Of a stretch of 64,000 nucleotides of DNA, positions 8,094 through 18,152 are shown piece after piece. Both the position numbers and the translations under genes were made by a program. Position 1 is the stretch's first letter. Each line of letters begins with the position of its first letter. This DNA comes from UBA1206 sp050953105 (GTDB taxonomy: Bacteria; Bacillota; Clostridia; Oscillospirales; CAG-382), in the NCBI GenBank assembly GCA_050953105.1, contig JBMNMA010000004.1, positions 186,001-250,000 on the forward strand, in the 5' to 3' direction. The notes beneath the pieces are model-generated. The model was not told where the DNA came from, searched no databases, and was given only the letters and a program-made list of their open reading frames with translations.

Positions 8094-9527
8094 ATGGCAA
8101 AACTTCATGAAGAATGCGGAGTTTTCGGGCTTTACTCGCCTGACTCCAAAGACCTTGCCCGCCTGGTTTATTACGGACTTTTTGCCCTCCAGCACCGGGG
8201 GCAGGAATCGGCTGGTATTTCGGTAAACGACAACGGTATTTTTTCCACCCACCGGGGGGACGGACTTGTAAATGATATTTTTACCGCCGACATTCTAAGT
8301 GGCCTTGGCAAAGGGAGCATAGCTTTAGGTCATGTCCGCTACGGCACCCGGGGAACCATAGGCATTGTCAATGCCCAGCCGGTGGTGGTGGACCATATGA
8401 AAGGGCGTATGGCGGTGGCCTACAACGGACGTATCGTCAACGCCTGCGAACTTAGGGAAAAATTCGAGCTTAACGGTTCCATCTTCCATTCCACCGGGGA
8501 TGCCGAAATTATCGCCCATCTTGTAACATCGTGGCGGATAAAGACAGATTCCATAGAAGAAGCGGTATGCCATGCCATGGACGAACTTAAAGGCGCCTAT
8601 TCCATGGTGCTTATGTCACCCTCAAAGCTTATCGCCTGCCGTGACCCCTATGGCATACGCCCCTTGTGCATAGGCAAAACCCCCGACGGTATGTGGATAA
8701 TCTCCTCCGAATCCTGCGGCATAGACGCCGTGGGCGGAACCTTGGTCAGGGACGTTTTGCCTGGAGAAATAGTGGTGTTCAACAAAGACGGGGTTAAAAG
8801 CATAACTACCCACTGCAACACCAAAAAGCCAGCACTTTGCATTTTCGAATACATATATTTTGCCCGTCCCGACTCGGTTATTGACGGCTGCTCAGTTCAG
8901 CAGGCCAGAATAAAAGCCGGTGAGATCCTTGCCGAAGCCTATCCGGTGGACGCAGACGTGGTGGTGGGGGTTCCCGATTCGGGGCTTGATGCCGCCGTAG
9001 GTTATTCAATAGAATCGGGCATACCCTTCGGAGTGGGGTTTATAAAAAATAAATACATCGGCCGCACCTTTATAGCCCCAGAACAGTCCACTCGTGAGGG
9101 TAAGGTAAGGATAAAGCTAAACCCCGTTCCCTCTGCGGTTGAGGGAAAGCGGGTGGTATTGATAGACGACTCGATAGTCCGGGGAACCACCGCCGCCCGT
9201 ATAGTCAAACTGCTGCGGGACGCCGGGGCGAAGGAGGTTCACATGCGGGTTACCGCTCCGCCCTTTGTCAATGCCTGCTACTACGGCACCGATGTCAGCG
9301 ATTCCGATGCTTTGATAGCCAAAGACCACAGCGAGGATGAAATTTCAAAAATCATAGGCGCCGACAGCCTGGGATTTCTGCAAAACAGCCGCATATATGA
9401 TATCGTAAAGGACTGCAACATAAAACACTTCTGCACCGCCTGCTTTGACGGAAATTATCCGGCGGAAAAGCCACAGCGGGTTTACGTTAATAAATACGAC
9501 AAGCAAATAATAAGATCCGAAGGGTGA
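8094..9527 (+). CDS. purF: Amidophosphoribosyltransferase
   Basis: A 477-residue enzyme that makes phosphoribosylamine from PRPP and glutamine, the first committed purine step. It has the N-terminal nucleophile glutaminase (Cys8 after a short propeptide, LHEECGVFGLY; ALQHRGQESAGI) and the PRPP-binding loop (VVLIDDSIVRGTT, about 350). Four Cys placed as in Bacillus PurF (CIFEY, ACYYGT and CTAC near the C-terminus) suggest a [4Fe-4S] cluster. I chose ATG 8094 because AAAGGG lies 9 bases upstream and gives a propeptide of 7 residues; an ATG at 8073 overlapping the purE stop is the alternative. Confidence 0.96.
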   Translation: MAKLHEECGVFGLYSPDSKDLARLVYYGLFALQHRGQESAGISVNDNGIFSTHRGDGLVNDIFTADILSGLGKGSIALGHVRYGTRGTIGIVNAQPVVVDHMKGRMAVAYNGRIVNACELREKFELNGSIFHSTGDAEIIAHLVTSWRIKTDSIEEAVCHAMDELKGAYSMVLMSPSKLIACRDPYGIRPLCIGKTPDGMWIISSESCGIDAVGGTLVRDVLPGEIVVFNKDGVKSITTHCNTKKPALCIFEYIYFARPDSVIDGCSVQQARIKAGEILAEAYPVDADVVVGVPDSGLDAAVGYSIESGIPFGVGFIKNKYIGRTFIAPEQSTREGKVRIKLNPVPSAVEGKRVVLIDDSIVRGTTAARIVKLLRDAGAKEVHMRVTAPPFVNACYYGTDVSDSDALIAKDHSEDEISKIIGADSLGFLQNSRIYDIVKDCNIKHFCTACFDGNYPAEKPQRVYVNKYDKQIIRSEG

Positions 9528-9532
9528 AAATT

Positions 9533-10573
9533 ATGAAAAGCTACAGCGAAAGCTATAAAAAAGCCGGCGTTGACATTACCGCAGGCTACAAAGCGGTGGA
9601 ACTTATAAAGGGACATATAAAGCGGACAACCACCCCCGGAGCAATATCCGACATAGGTGGCTTTGGCGGACTTTTTGTCCCCGATATTTCGGGTATGACT
9701 AAACCTGTGCTGGTGTCGGGCACCGACGGAGTGGGGACAAAGCTTAAGATTGCCTTTTTAACGGGTAAGCATGACACGGTGGGTATCGACTGCGTGGCCA
9801 TGTGCGTCAACGACATTATCTGCTGCGGGGCAAAACCACTGTTTTTCCTTGACTACCTTGCCCTCGGTAAAAATATCCCCGAAATGGTGGCCGATATCGT
9901 GTCGGGTGTGGCTGACGGCTGCGTTAAGGCAGGCTGCGCCCTTATAGGCGGCGAAACCGCTGAAATGCCCTCCTTTTACCCTGAGGGGGAATACGACCTT
10001 GCCGGCTTTGCGGTGGGTATAGTGGATAAAAGCAAGATAATAGACAACTCTACCATGAAACCCGGTGACGTTGTGATCGGCCTTCCTTCTTCGGGAATAC
10101 ACTCCAACGGCTATTCGTTGGTGAGAAAGGTTTTCGACGTTGAAAACGGTTCCTTAAACCGGACATTGCCCGAATATAACAGTAAAACCCTTGGTGAAGT
10201 GCTGCTGGCACCCACCGAAATTTACGTCAAACCCGTGCTGGCGTTAAATGACGAGGTTAATATAAAGGGTATATCCCATATTACCGGAGGGGGATTTTAC
10301 GAAAACATTCCCCGCTGCCTAAAAGATGGCGTTTCCGTTGTCATATCAAGAAAAACCCTTCGCATCCCCCCCATTTTCGGCATAATCGCCACCGCCGGGG
10401 ATATTCCCGACCGGGATATGTTTAACACCTTCAACATGGGTGTGGGCATGACGGTTATAGTTGATTCTACAGACGCCGACAGGGCCATAGAAATATTAAA
10501 ACACAACGGCGTAGATGCCTATGCCATAGGCGTTCTTGCCGAAGGGGAAAATGAGGTTATCATTAAAAACTAA
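9533..10573 (+). CDS. purM: Phosphoribosylformylglycinamidine cyclo-ligase (AIR synthetase)
   Basis: A 346-residue ATP-dependent enzyme forming AIR from FGAM. Family hallmarks are visible: GVDITAGYKAVELIK, the conserved GTDGVGTKLKIAF, CVNDIICCGAKPLFFLDY, GGETAEMPSFY and GLPSSGIHSNGYSLVRKV, then HITGGGFYENIPR. Length is normal. The frame is open to a GTG at 9524, but ATG 9533 is spaced correctly from AAGGGTG, 6 bases after the purF stop. Confidence 0.96.
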   Translation: MKSYSESYKKAGVDITAGYKAVELIKGHIKRTTTPGAISDIGGFGGLFVPDISGMTKPVLVSGTDGVGTKLKIAFLTGKHDTVGIDCVAMCVNDIICCGAKPLFFLDYLALGKNIPEMVADIVSGVADGCVKAGCALIGGETAEMPSFYPEGEYDLAGFAVGIVDKSKIIDNSTMKPGDVVIGLPSSGIHSNGYSLVRKVFDVENGSLNRTLPEYNSKTLGEVLLAPTEIYVKPVLALNDEVNIKGISHITGGGFYENIPRCLKDGVSVVISRKTLRIPPIFGIIATAGDIPDRDMFNTFNMGVGMTVIVDSTDADRAIEILKHNGVDAYAIGVLAEGENEVIIKN

Positions 10574-10586
10574 AGGAGGGCGGACA

Positions 10587-11210
10587 ATGAAGAAAATAAA
10601 TATTGCCGTGCTTGTATCGGGGGGAGGAACCAACCTCCAGGCCCTTATCGACGCCCAAAAAGGCGGCATAATCAAGCACGGAAAGCTAACCCTTGTTATC
10701 GCCGACAATCCCGAAGCCTATGCCATAACCCGGGCCAGAAATGCGGACATCCCCGTTTGCGTAATTTCCAAAAAGGCCTGCGCCGACAAGGCCGAGTTTG
10801 AATGCCGGATATTGAAGGAACTAAAAAGATATTCAATAGACCTTATAGTTCTTGCCGGATTTATGACCATACTATCGGCCTCCTTTACCTCAAAATACCC
10901 GGATAGAATAATAAACGTCCACCCCTCCCTTATTCCCGCCTTCTGCGGCAAGGGCTTTTACGGACTGAAGGTTCACGAGGCGGCACTGGCCTACGGCGTA
11001 AAGGTTACCGGAGCAACCGTCCACTATGTAAACGAAGTCCCCGACGGAGGTAAAATAATCTCCCAAAAGGCAATAAAGATACGGGAATGCGACACCCCGG
11101 AAACATTGCAGCACCGGGTTATGGAAAACGCCGAATGGGTAATCCTCCCCCGGGCGGTGGAGACCGTTTCAAAGGAAATTCTTAAAAAGGGACAATCCAA
11201 AGGTGCATAA
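10587..11210 (+). CDS. purN: Phosphoribosylglycinamide formyltransferase
   Basis: A 207-residue 10-formyl-THF-dependent enzyme converting GAR to FGAR. The N-terminal loop VLVSGGGTNLQALID, the catalytic region INVHPSLIPAFCGKGFYG and the Asp-containing GATVHYVNEVPDGGKII are all present. ATG 10587 follows AAAGGAGGG; the longer frame starting in purM is not preferred. Its use of formyl-THF fits control of the operon by a ZTP riboswitch. Confidence 0.95.
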   Translation: MKKINIAVLVSGGGTNLQALIDAQKGGIIKHGKLTLVIADNPEAYAITRARNADIPVCVISKKACADKAEFECRILKELKRYSIDLIVLAGFMTILSASFTSKYPDRIINVHPSLIPAFCGKGFYGLKVHEAALAYGVKVTGATVHYVNEVPDGGKIISQKAIKIRECDTPETLQHRVMENAEWVILPRAVETVSKEILKKGQSKGA

Positions 11211-11211
11211 T

Positions 11212-11934
11212 ATGAGCTTAACAATAAACCAACTGCTTTTAAGCAACTCCTACCCCGGCAGGGGAATAATTATTGGCAAAACCCCCGACGGAACTCATGC
11301 CGTTTCGGCCTACTTTATAATGGGGCGGAGTGAAAACTCAAGAAACCGTATATTTAGCGAAAAAAGCGGGGAGGTAACCATCTACCCCCACGATGTTTCA
11401 AAGGTTAAGGACCCCTCCCTTATTATATACTCCCCGGTAAGGAAATATAAAAACCATCTGATAGTTACCAACGGGGACCAGACGGACACCGTTTTTGACT
11501 TCTTAACTTCAGGCAAAACCTTCGAAGATGCCCTCAACACCCGCACCTTCGAACCCGACGAACCCAACTTCACCCCCCGTATCAGCGGAATAGTCAATTT
11601 TTCGGACGGCGGCTTTAACTATAAATTAAGTATTTTAAAATCCGGGGATGGCAAAGGCAACGGCTGCAACCGCTTTTACTTTACCTACACCCCGATAAAC
11701 GGTGTAGGCCACTTTATCCATACCTATGACAAAGACGGCTTGCCCCTGCCTTCCTTTACCGGTGAGCCGAAAGAAGTGGAAATTACAAACGACATAGACG
11801 AGTTTGCCGCCCTTATCTGGAACAGCTTAAACGGTGAAAATAAAATATCCCTTTTTGTTAGATTTGACAACCTGACCGACGGCACCTTTGCCTGCCGCAC
11901 AATAAACAAACATTTGCCGGAGGATATAAAATGA
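11212..11934 (+). CDS. IMP cyclohydrolase, PurO-like
   Basis: A 240-residue protein of the stand-alone IMP cyclohydrolase family (the PurO-like fold), which closes the purine ring from FAICAR to IMP. Recognisable segments are NSYPGRGIIIGKTPDG, AYFIMGRSENSRNR and VTNGDQTDTV. Its place directly before a stand-alone AICAR transformylase, in an operon with no PurH, supports the role. ATG 11212 follows AAAGGTG; the 3' end overlaps the next gene by 4 bases (ATGA), indicating translational coupling. The catalytic residues were not mapped. Confidence 0.85.
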   Translation: MSLTINQLLLSNSYPGRGIIIGKTPDGTHAVSAYFIMGRSENSRNRIFSEKSGEVTIYPHDVSKVKDPSLIIYSPVRKYKNHLIVTNGDQTDTVFDFLTSGKTFEDALNTRTFEPDEPNFTPRISGIVNFSDGGFNYKLSILKSGDGKGNGCNRFYFTYTPINGVGHFIHTYDKDGLPLPSFTGEPKEVEITNDIDEFAALIWNSLNGENKISLFVRFDNLTDGTFACRTINKHLPEDIK

Positions 11935-13115
11935 AGGAACTTCAACTTAAATACGGCTGCAACCCCAACCAAAAGCCTGCCAGAATCTATATGGCCGACG
12001 GCAGCAATCTTCCGGTGGAGGTTCTAAACGGCAACCCCGGTTATATAAACTTTCTTGACGCCCTCAACGGCTGGCAACTTGTAAAAGAGCTTAAGGAGGC
12101 CACCGGCCTGCCTTCCGCCACCTCCTTCAAGCATGTATCCCCCACCTCCGCCGCAGTGGGCAAAATCCTTGACGATGACACCAAAAAGGTATGCTTTGTA
12201 GACGACATAGAAGGCCTTGATTCCTCCCCCATAGCCTGCGCCTATGCCCGGGCCAGGGGAACCGACCGTATGTCCTCCTTTGGCGACTTTATCGCCCTTT
12301 CCGACACCTGCGATGAGGTCACCGCAAAAATCATATTCCGCGAGGTGTCAGACGGAATTATTGCCCCCGGCTACACCGACGGTGCCCTTGAGATACTCAA
12401 AGCCAAAAGAAAGGGCAGCTACAATATTATAAAAGTCGACACTTCCTATGTCCCCAGTCCCATAGAAACCAAGCAGGTTTACGGGGTAACCTTTGAGCAG
12501 GGGAGAAACAATATAAAAATCGACTACACCCTCCTTGACAACGTGGTTACAGCCAGCAAAACCATACCCGATGATGCCAAGGTTGACATAATAATTTCCC
12601 TTATAACCTTAAAATACACCCAGTCCAATTCGGTGTGCTTTGCCAAGGGAGGGCAGGCCATAGGGGTTGGAGCAGGGCAGCAGTCCCGTATACACTGCAC
12701 CCGGCTTGCCGGCCAGAAAGCCGACAACTGGCATATGCGCTTCCACCCGAAGGTGCTTAACCTTCCCTTTATAGAAACCCTTGGACGCCCGGACAGAAAT
12801 AACGTAATTGATTTATATATTTCTGAATTTGATGACGACGTACTTGCCGAAGGCAACTGGCAAAACTACTTTACCCATAAGCCCGAAAGGCTTACAAGAG
12901 AGGAAAAAGCAGAATTTTTAAGCAAGGTAACCGGGGTTTCCCTGGGCAGCGACGCCTTCTTCCCCTTCGGGGACAACATAGAAAGAGCCTATAAAAGCGG
13001 GGTGTCCTATGTGGCCCAGCCCGGCGGCTCGGTGCGGGACGACGAGGTTATAAAGGTGTGCGACAAATACAATATCGCCATGGCCTTTACCGGCGTTCGG
13101 CTGTTCCATCATTAA
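11931..13115 (+). CDS. AICAR transformylase, stand-alone
   Basis: A 394-residue protein equivalent to the C-terminal domain of PurH, transferring a formyl group from 10-formyl-THF to AICAR. Motifs: LKYGCNPNQKPA at the N-terminus, NFLDALNGWQLVKEL, and the catalytic Lys-His pair in TSFKHVSPTSAAVG. The N-terminal IMP cyclohydrolase domain of PurH is missing; the gene upstream supplies that step. It overlaps that gene by 4 bases. ZMP, the ligand sensed by the leader riboswitch, is the substrate of this enzyme. Confidence 0.92.
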   Translation: MKELQLKYGCNPNQKPARIYMADGSNLPVEVLNGNPGYINFLDALNGWQLVKELKEATGLPSATSFKHVSPTSAAVGKILDDDTKKVCFVDDIEGLDSSPIACAYARARGTDRMSSFGDFIALSDTCDEVTAKIIFREVSDGIIAPGYTDGALEILKAKRKGSYNIIKVDTSYVPSPIETKQVYGVTFEQGRNNIKIDYTLLDNVVTASKTIPDDAKVDIIISLITLKYTQSNSVCFAKGGQAIGVGAGQQSRIHCTRLAGQKADNWHMRFHPKVLNLPFIETLGRPDRNNVIDLYISEFDDDVLAEGNWQNYFTHKPERLTREEKAEFLSKVTGVSLGSDAFFPFGDNIERAYKSGVSYVAQPGGSVRDDEVIKVCDKYNIAMAFTGVRLFHH

Positions 13116-13130
13116 TCAAGCGGTGATAAT

Positions 13131-14405
13131 ATGAAAAACGACATTATTGTTGTGGGTAGCGGCGGCAGGGAACACGCCATTATCAAATCCCTTAAAAAGT
13201 CGCCTGAAATAAATAAAATCTACGCCCTCCCCGGCAACGCCGGCATGGAAGGTGATGCCGTATGCGTTGCTGTTTCCGCCACCGACATTAACGGCGTTGT
13301 GGCGTTTGCCAAAGCAAACAACATTTCCTTTGCGGTGGTCGCCCCCGACGATCCGCTGGTTTTGGGTATGGCAGATGCTTTGGAGGAATCCGGTATCACC
13401 ACCTTCGGACCTTCCAAAATGGCGGCGCAGATAGAAGGATCCAAGGTTTTTGCCAAAAACCTTATGAAAAAATACTCCATACCCACCGCCGAGTACCAAA
13501 CATTTTCGGATATAAACAAGGCGCTTGAATACCTTAAAAGCTCCCCCCTCCCCACAGTCATCAAGGCCGACGGCCTGGCGTTGGGGAAAGGGGTTATTAT
13601 CGCATCCACCCGGGAAGAGGCCAGAAATGCGGTTATATCCATAATGGGGGATAAAATTTTCGGCGAAAGCGGAAACAATATCGTCATTGAGGAGTTTTTA
13701 ACCGGCCCTGAGGTTTCGGTCCTTGCCTTTACCGACGGCAAAACGGTTGTCCCCATGGTGTCCTCCATGGACCACAAGCGGGCATACGACAATGACTCCG
13801 GCCCCAACACCGGCGGCATGGGAACTATCGCCCCCAATCCCCATTACACAAAGGAAATTGCCGACAGGTGCATGAGGGAGATTTTCATACCTACCATAGA
13901 TGCCATGAACAAAGAGGGCCGTCCCTTTAAAGGCTGCCTTTATTTCGGCCTTATGCTCACACAAACCGGTCCCAAGGTTATAGAATACAACTGCCGTTTC
14001 GGCGATCCCGAAACCCAGGTGGTGCTCCCCCTGCTTGAAACCGACCTTTTTGAAATTATGAAGGCGGTAAGGGATGAGCAGCTTAGCGATATTGAGGTTA
14101 AATTCAAATCCGGCCACGCCTGCTGTGTCATTATGGCGTCGGAAGGTTATCCGGTTTCATATAAAAAAGGCTTTGAAATTACCGTTGATAATAGATTAAA
14201 TGGCGAAATTTACTTTGCCGGCGTTACAAGCAAAGACGGAAAACTGGTAACAAACGGCGGAAGGGTGCTTGGAGTAACCAATGTTGCCAACACTCTTGAA
14301 AAAGCCATAAAAATGTCCTATAATGACATTAATAAAATTCACTTTGAAAATTCCTGTTACCGCAGGGATATAGGCCAAAAGGCCTTAAAGGCTTGGGAGT
14401 TGTAA
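13131..14405 (+). CDS. purD: Phosphoribosylamine-glycine ligase
   Basis: A 424-residue ATP-grasp enzyme joining glycine to phosphoribosylamine. Seen: N-terminal IIVVGSGGREHAI, the ATP-grasp loop IKADGLALGKGV, DHKRAYDNDSGPNTGGMG and YNCRFGDPETQ near the metal site. The start has AAGCGGTGATAAT upstream. The stop codon overlaps the purL start (TAATG). Confidence 0.96.
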   Translation: MKNDIIVVGSGGREHAIIKSLKKSPEINKIYALPGNAGMEGDAVCVAVSATDINGVVAFAKANNISFAVVAPDDPLVLGMADALEESGITTFGPSKMAAQIEGSKVFAKNLMKKYSIPTAEYQTFSDINKALEYLKSSPLPTVIKADGLALGKGVIIASTREEARNAVISIMGDKIFGESGNNIVIEEFLTGPEVSVLAFTDGKTVVPMVSSMDHKRAYDNDSGPNTGGMGTIAPNPHYTKEIADRCMREIFIPTIDAMNKEGRPFKGCLYFGLMLTQTGPKVIEYNCRFGDPETQVVLPLLETDLFEIMKAVRDEQLSDIEVKFKSGHACCVIMASEGYPVSYKKGFEITVDNRLNGEIYFAGVTSKDGKLVTNGGRVLGVTNVANTLEKAIKMSYNDINKIHFENSCYRRDIGQKALKAWEL

Positions 14406-17400
14406 TGGTTTACAGGATATTTGTTGAAAAAAAGCCCCATCTTGCAATCGAAGCGTCATTCGCTTTGTCGGACATTCAAAACCTGCTTAACATTAAAGGG
14501 GTGACGAGCATACGCATCGTCAACCGCTATGATGCAGAGGGTAACGACGACGGGTTTGACCAAAATACCTTTGCTGCCTGCGTATCCACCGTATTTTCGG
14601 AACCCCAGGTGGATACGGTGTCTTATACCCTTGACACAGCCGGTTCAGCCGCCGTTTTCGGGGTGGAATACCTTCCCGGTCAGTTTGACCAGCGGGCCGA
14701 TTCGGCGTCCCAGTGTATAAGCATTATCACCGGCAGGGAACGCCCGGTTGTCAAAACCGCCAAAATATATGTCCTATACGGCAGCTTTAATCAAAACGAG
14801 CTTGATAAAATAAAAAATTACTTTATAAACCCGGTGGAATGCCGTGAAGCGTCTCTTGAGGAATATTCCACCCTTAAAACCGAATATCCGATACCCGAAA
14901 AAATTATAAACCTCGAAGGCTTTACTGCCCTTGACAGCGTGGGAAGACGGGAATTTATAAGTCAGTACGGCCTTGCCATGGACGAGGACGACCTTAAACT
15001 ATGTCAGGAATACTTTGCATCTGAAAACCGCAATCCCACACTAACCGAAATAAAGGTCCTTGACACCTACTGGTCCGACCATTGCCGGCACACCACCTTT
15101 TTAACCGAAATAGGCAACGTTTCCTTTGAAAGCCCCGAGCTTGAATCCTCCTTCAAACGCTACCTTTCGGTGCGCAAAGCGCTTGGGGTTAACAAGCCGG
15201 TATGCCTTATGGATATTGCCACCATTGGGGCAAAATACCTTAAATCAAAGGGGCTGCTAACCGACCTTGACGAATCGGCAGAAATAAACGCCTGCACCGT
15301 AAAAATCAAAGTGGATGTTGACGGCAGATCAGAAGACTGGCTGCTTTTGTTTAAAAACGAAACCCACAACCACCCCACCGAAATAGAGCCTTTCGGCGGT
15401 GCCGCCACCTGCATAGGCGGAGCCATACGGGACCCCCTGTCGGGCAGAGCCTATGTTTACGCCGCCATGCGTGTCACCGGGGCGGGAAATCCCCTTGCCC
15501 CTATTGAAGACACCCTGCCGGGCAAGCTCCCCCAAAGAAAAATTGTCACCACCGCCGCCGCAGGTTATTCCTCCTACGGCAACCAGATAGGCCTTGCCAC
15601 CGGTCAGGTGGATGAAATATACCATCCGGGCTATGTGGCAAAGCGTATGGAAATAGGCGCCGTTATAGGTGCGGTTCCCAGATTTGCCGTCCGCCGGGAG
15701 GTGCCTTTACCCGGGGATGTGGTTATCCTTTTAGGGGGCAGAACGGGACGGGACGGCTGCGGCGGAGCAACGGGTTCATCAAAATCCCACACCCTTGAAT
15801 CGTTAACCCAATGCGGTGCCGAGGTGCAAAAGGGCAACGCTCCTGAGGAACGAAAGCTGCAAAGGCTGTTTCGCAACCCGGAAGCTTCCAAGTTAATAAA
15901 ACGCTGCAACGACTTCGGCGCAGGAGGAGTGTCGGTGGCCATAGGCGAGCTTGCCGAAGGGCTTGACATAAACCTTGACGAAGTTAGAAAGAAATATGCC
16001 GGCCTTGACGGCACCGAACTTGCCATTTCCGAATCCCAGGAGCGTATGGCGGTTGTGGTGTCTGCCGACGATGCCGAAAAGTTTATAAATTTAGCCGTCA
16101 GAGAAAACCTTGAGGCAACCATAGTTGCAAAGGTTACCGCCAAAAAGCGCCTTACCATGAGATGGAACGGTGATGTAATCGTCGACCTTTCAAGGGACTT
16201 TTTGAATTCCAACGGCGCGCCTAAGCATACCACCGCTTACGGGGTAAAGCCTGCCGCCTTTGATAAAAAAGTTCCTGCAGATGTTGAAAAAGGTTGCTTT
16301 GATTTGGTAAAGGACTTAAACGTCTGCTCAAAGCGGGGACTTGGGGAGCGTTTTGACTCCACCATAGGTTCGGGCACAGTGCTAATGCCTTATGGCGGAA
16401 AAAAACAGCTCACCCCCCTTCAGGCCATGGTTCATAAAATTCCAGTGCTTAAAGGGGACACAACCACCTGCTCGGTTATGTCCTACGGCTTTAACCCTTA
16501 TATAAGCGAAAAATCTCCCTACCACGGGGCATACCTTGCGGTTATTGAATCGGTTTCAAAGGTTATCGCCGCCGGCGGGGACTATAAATCAATCCATCTT
16601 TCTTTTCAGGAATATTTCGAAAAACTGCGTAACGATCCCAAACGCTGGGGAAAACCCCTGTCCGCCCTTCTTGGCGGCCTTGACGCCCAGCTTGATTTGG
16701 GCATAGGGGCAATAGGCGGCAAGGATTCCATGTCGGGGACTTTTGAAAACATAGACGTCCCCCCCACCCTTGTATCCTTTGCCGTAGGGCTGGGGAATGT
16801 AAATAATATTACCTCCCCCGAATTTAAAGGCTCCGGCCATGCGGTGGTATGGTTTAAGCCCGAATACACCCAAAACGGACTGCCCGTCCCCTCATCGTTT
16901 ATCGAAAATTGTCAAAAGGTGTCGGCTTTGATAAAAAGCGGCCTTGCCCTGTCGGTGTGGACACCCACCTACGGTGGAGTGGCCGAGGGAGTTATAAAAG
17001 CCGCATTCGGCAATAATATTTCCTTCGAATATGACGATAATATCACCTCAGAGGATATTTTCGCCTACTCCTACGGCTCCTTTGTGGTGGAGCTGGAGGA
17101 ATACCCCGGTGAAGGGGTGCTCCTCGGCAAGACCAGGGACAACGGCTATATTGCCTTCGGCAGCAGCCGCATAGAGCTTGAACGGCTGTATAAGGAATAC
17201 GAAAGCGTTCTTGAGCCGGTTTACCCCTCAAAGGTTAAGCAAGAAAACAGGGAATTACCCGAATTGACCTATGTTTCAAATGTAAAGCCCGTGTCGTCGG
17301 TCAAGGTGGCTTCCCCCAGGGTGCTTATCCCGGTATTCCCCGGCACCAACTGCGAATACGATACCGCAAAGGCCCTTGAAAAGGCCGGGGCAAAACCCGA

Positions 17401-18109
17401 AATTTTCGTTATAAACAACCTTACCCCGCATAACATCAAGGAATCGGTTAAGGCCTTTGCCAATATACTTTCAAATTCCCAAATGGTTGTCATACCCGGA
17501 GGATTTTCCGGTGGCGACGAACCCGACGGATCGGGCAAATTTATAACCGCCTTTTTCAGGAACCCCGAAATAAAGGAGGAAATTACAAAGCTCCTTGAAA
17601 TGCGGGACGGCCTTATATGCGGCATATGCAACGGCTTCCAGGCGCTTATAAAGCTGGGCCTTGTGCCGTATGGCAAAATTATAGAAACAACACCCCACAT
17701 GCCAACCCTCACCTTCAACACCATAGGCCGCCACCAGTCAAGACTGGTTAAAACAAAGGTGGTTTCAAATAAATCCCCCTGGCTGATGAAAGCGCCGGTA
17801 GGGCAGGTTTACACGGTTCCCGTGTCCCACGGGGAGGGACGCTTTTTGGCGTCCGATGACCTTGTTTTAGAGCTTGCCAAAAATGGACAAATAGCCACCC
17901 AATACGTGGATAATGCCGGCAACCCCACCTATGCCGTTGATTTCAACCCCAACGGCTCGACTATGGCGGTGGAGGGGATAACCTCCCCCGACGGCAGGGT
18001 GTTCGGCAAAATGGGACACACCGAAAGAGTGGGGAACGGATTGTATAAAAACGTCCCCGGCGACTATAATATGGGGCTGTTCGAGTCGGCGGTTGAGTAT
18101 TACAAATAA
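14405..18109 (+). CDS. purL: Phosphoribosylformylglycinamidine synthase, single chain
   Basis: A 1234-residue enzyme making FGAM from FGAR, ATP and glutamine. It is the large fused form: a PurS-like N-terminus, two AIRS-type halves (NHPTEIEPFGGAATCIGGAIRD; GGKDSMSGTFEN) and a C-terminal class I glutaminase (FPGTNCEYDTAKA, VIPGGFSGGDEPDGSG, nucleophile Cys in GICNGFQALIKLG, catalytic His-Glu in SHGEGRF). Separate purS and purQ are therefore not needed. ATG 14405 overlaps the purD stop by one base and has GGGAG upstream. Last gene of the operon. Confidence 0.96.
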   Translation: MVYRIFVEKKPHLAIEASFALSDIQNLLNIKGVTSIRIVNRYDAEGNDDGFDQNTFAACVSTVFSEPQVDTVSYTLDTAGSAAVFGVEYLPGQFDQRADSASQCISIITGRERPVVKTAKIYVLYGSFNQNELDKIKNYFINPVECREASLEEYSTLKTEYPIPEKIINLEGFTALDSVGRREFISQYGLAMDEDDLKLCQEYFASENRNPTLTEIKVLDTYWSDHCRHTTFLTEIGNVSFESPELESSFKRYLSVRKALGVNKPVCLMDIATIGAKYLKSKGLLTDLDESAEINACTVKIKVDVDGRSEDWLLLFKNETHNHPTEIEPFGGAATCIGGAIRDPLSGRAYVYAAMRVTGAGNPLAPIEDTLPGKLPQRKIVTTAAAGYSSYGNQIGLATGQVDEIYHPGYVAKRMEIGAVIGAVPRFAVRREVPLPGDVVILLGGRTGRDGCGGATGSSKSHTLESLTQCGAEVQKGNAPEERKLQRLFRNPEASKLIKRCNDFGAGGVSVAIGELAEGLDINLDEVRKKYAGLDGTELAISESQERMAVVVSADDAEKFINLAVRENLEATIVAKVTAKKRLTMRWNGDVIVDLSRDFLNSNGAPKHTTAYGVKPAAFDKKVPADVEKGCFDLVKDLNVCSKRGLGERFDSTIGSGTVLMPYGGKKQLTPLQAMVHKIPVLKGDTTTCSVMSYGFNPYISEKSPYHGAYLAVIESVSKVIAAGGDYKSIHLSFQEYFEKLRNDPKRWGKPLSALLGGLDAQLDLGIGAIGGKDSMSGTFENIDVPPTLVSFAVGLGNVNNITSPEFKGSGHAVVWFKPEYTQNGLPVPSSFIENCQKVSALIKSGLALSVWTPTYGGVAEGVIKAAFGNNISFEYDDNITSEDIFAYSYGSFVVELEEYPGEGVLLGKTRDNGYIAFGSSRIELERLYKEYESVLEPVYPSKVKQENRELPELTYVSNVKPVSSVKVASPRVLIPVFPGTNCEYDTAKALEKAGAKPEIFVINNLTPHNIKESVKAFANILSNSQMVVIPGGFSGGDEPDGSGKFITAFFRNPEIKEEITKLLEMRDGLICGICNGFQALIKLGLVPYGKIIETTPHMPTLTFNTIGRHQSRLVKTKVVSNKSPWLMKAPVGQVYTVPVSHGEGRFLASDDLVLELAKNGQIATQYVDNAGNPTYAVDFNPNGSTMAVEGITSPDGRVFGKMGHTERVGNGLYKNVPGDYNMGLFESAVEYYK

Positions 18110-18111
18110 AA

Positions 18112-18137
18112 AAGTCCGGGTTTACCCCGGATTTTTG
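18112..18137 (+). terminator. Terminator of the purine operon
   Basis: TCCGGG-TTTAC-CCCGGA followed by TTTTTGTT, starting right after the purL stop codon. Confidence 0.85.
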
Positions 18138-18152
18138 TTAGAGGAGAATCAA

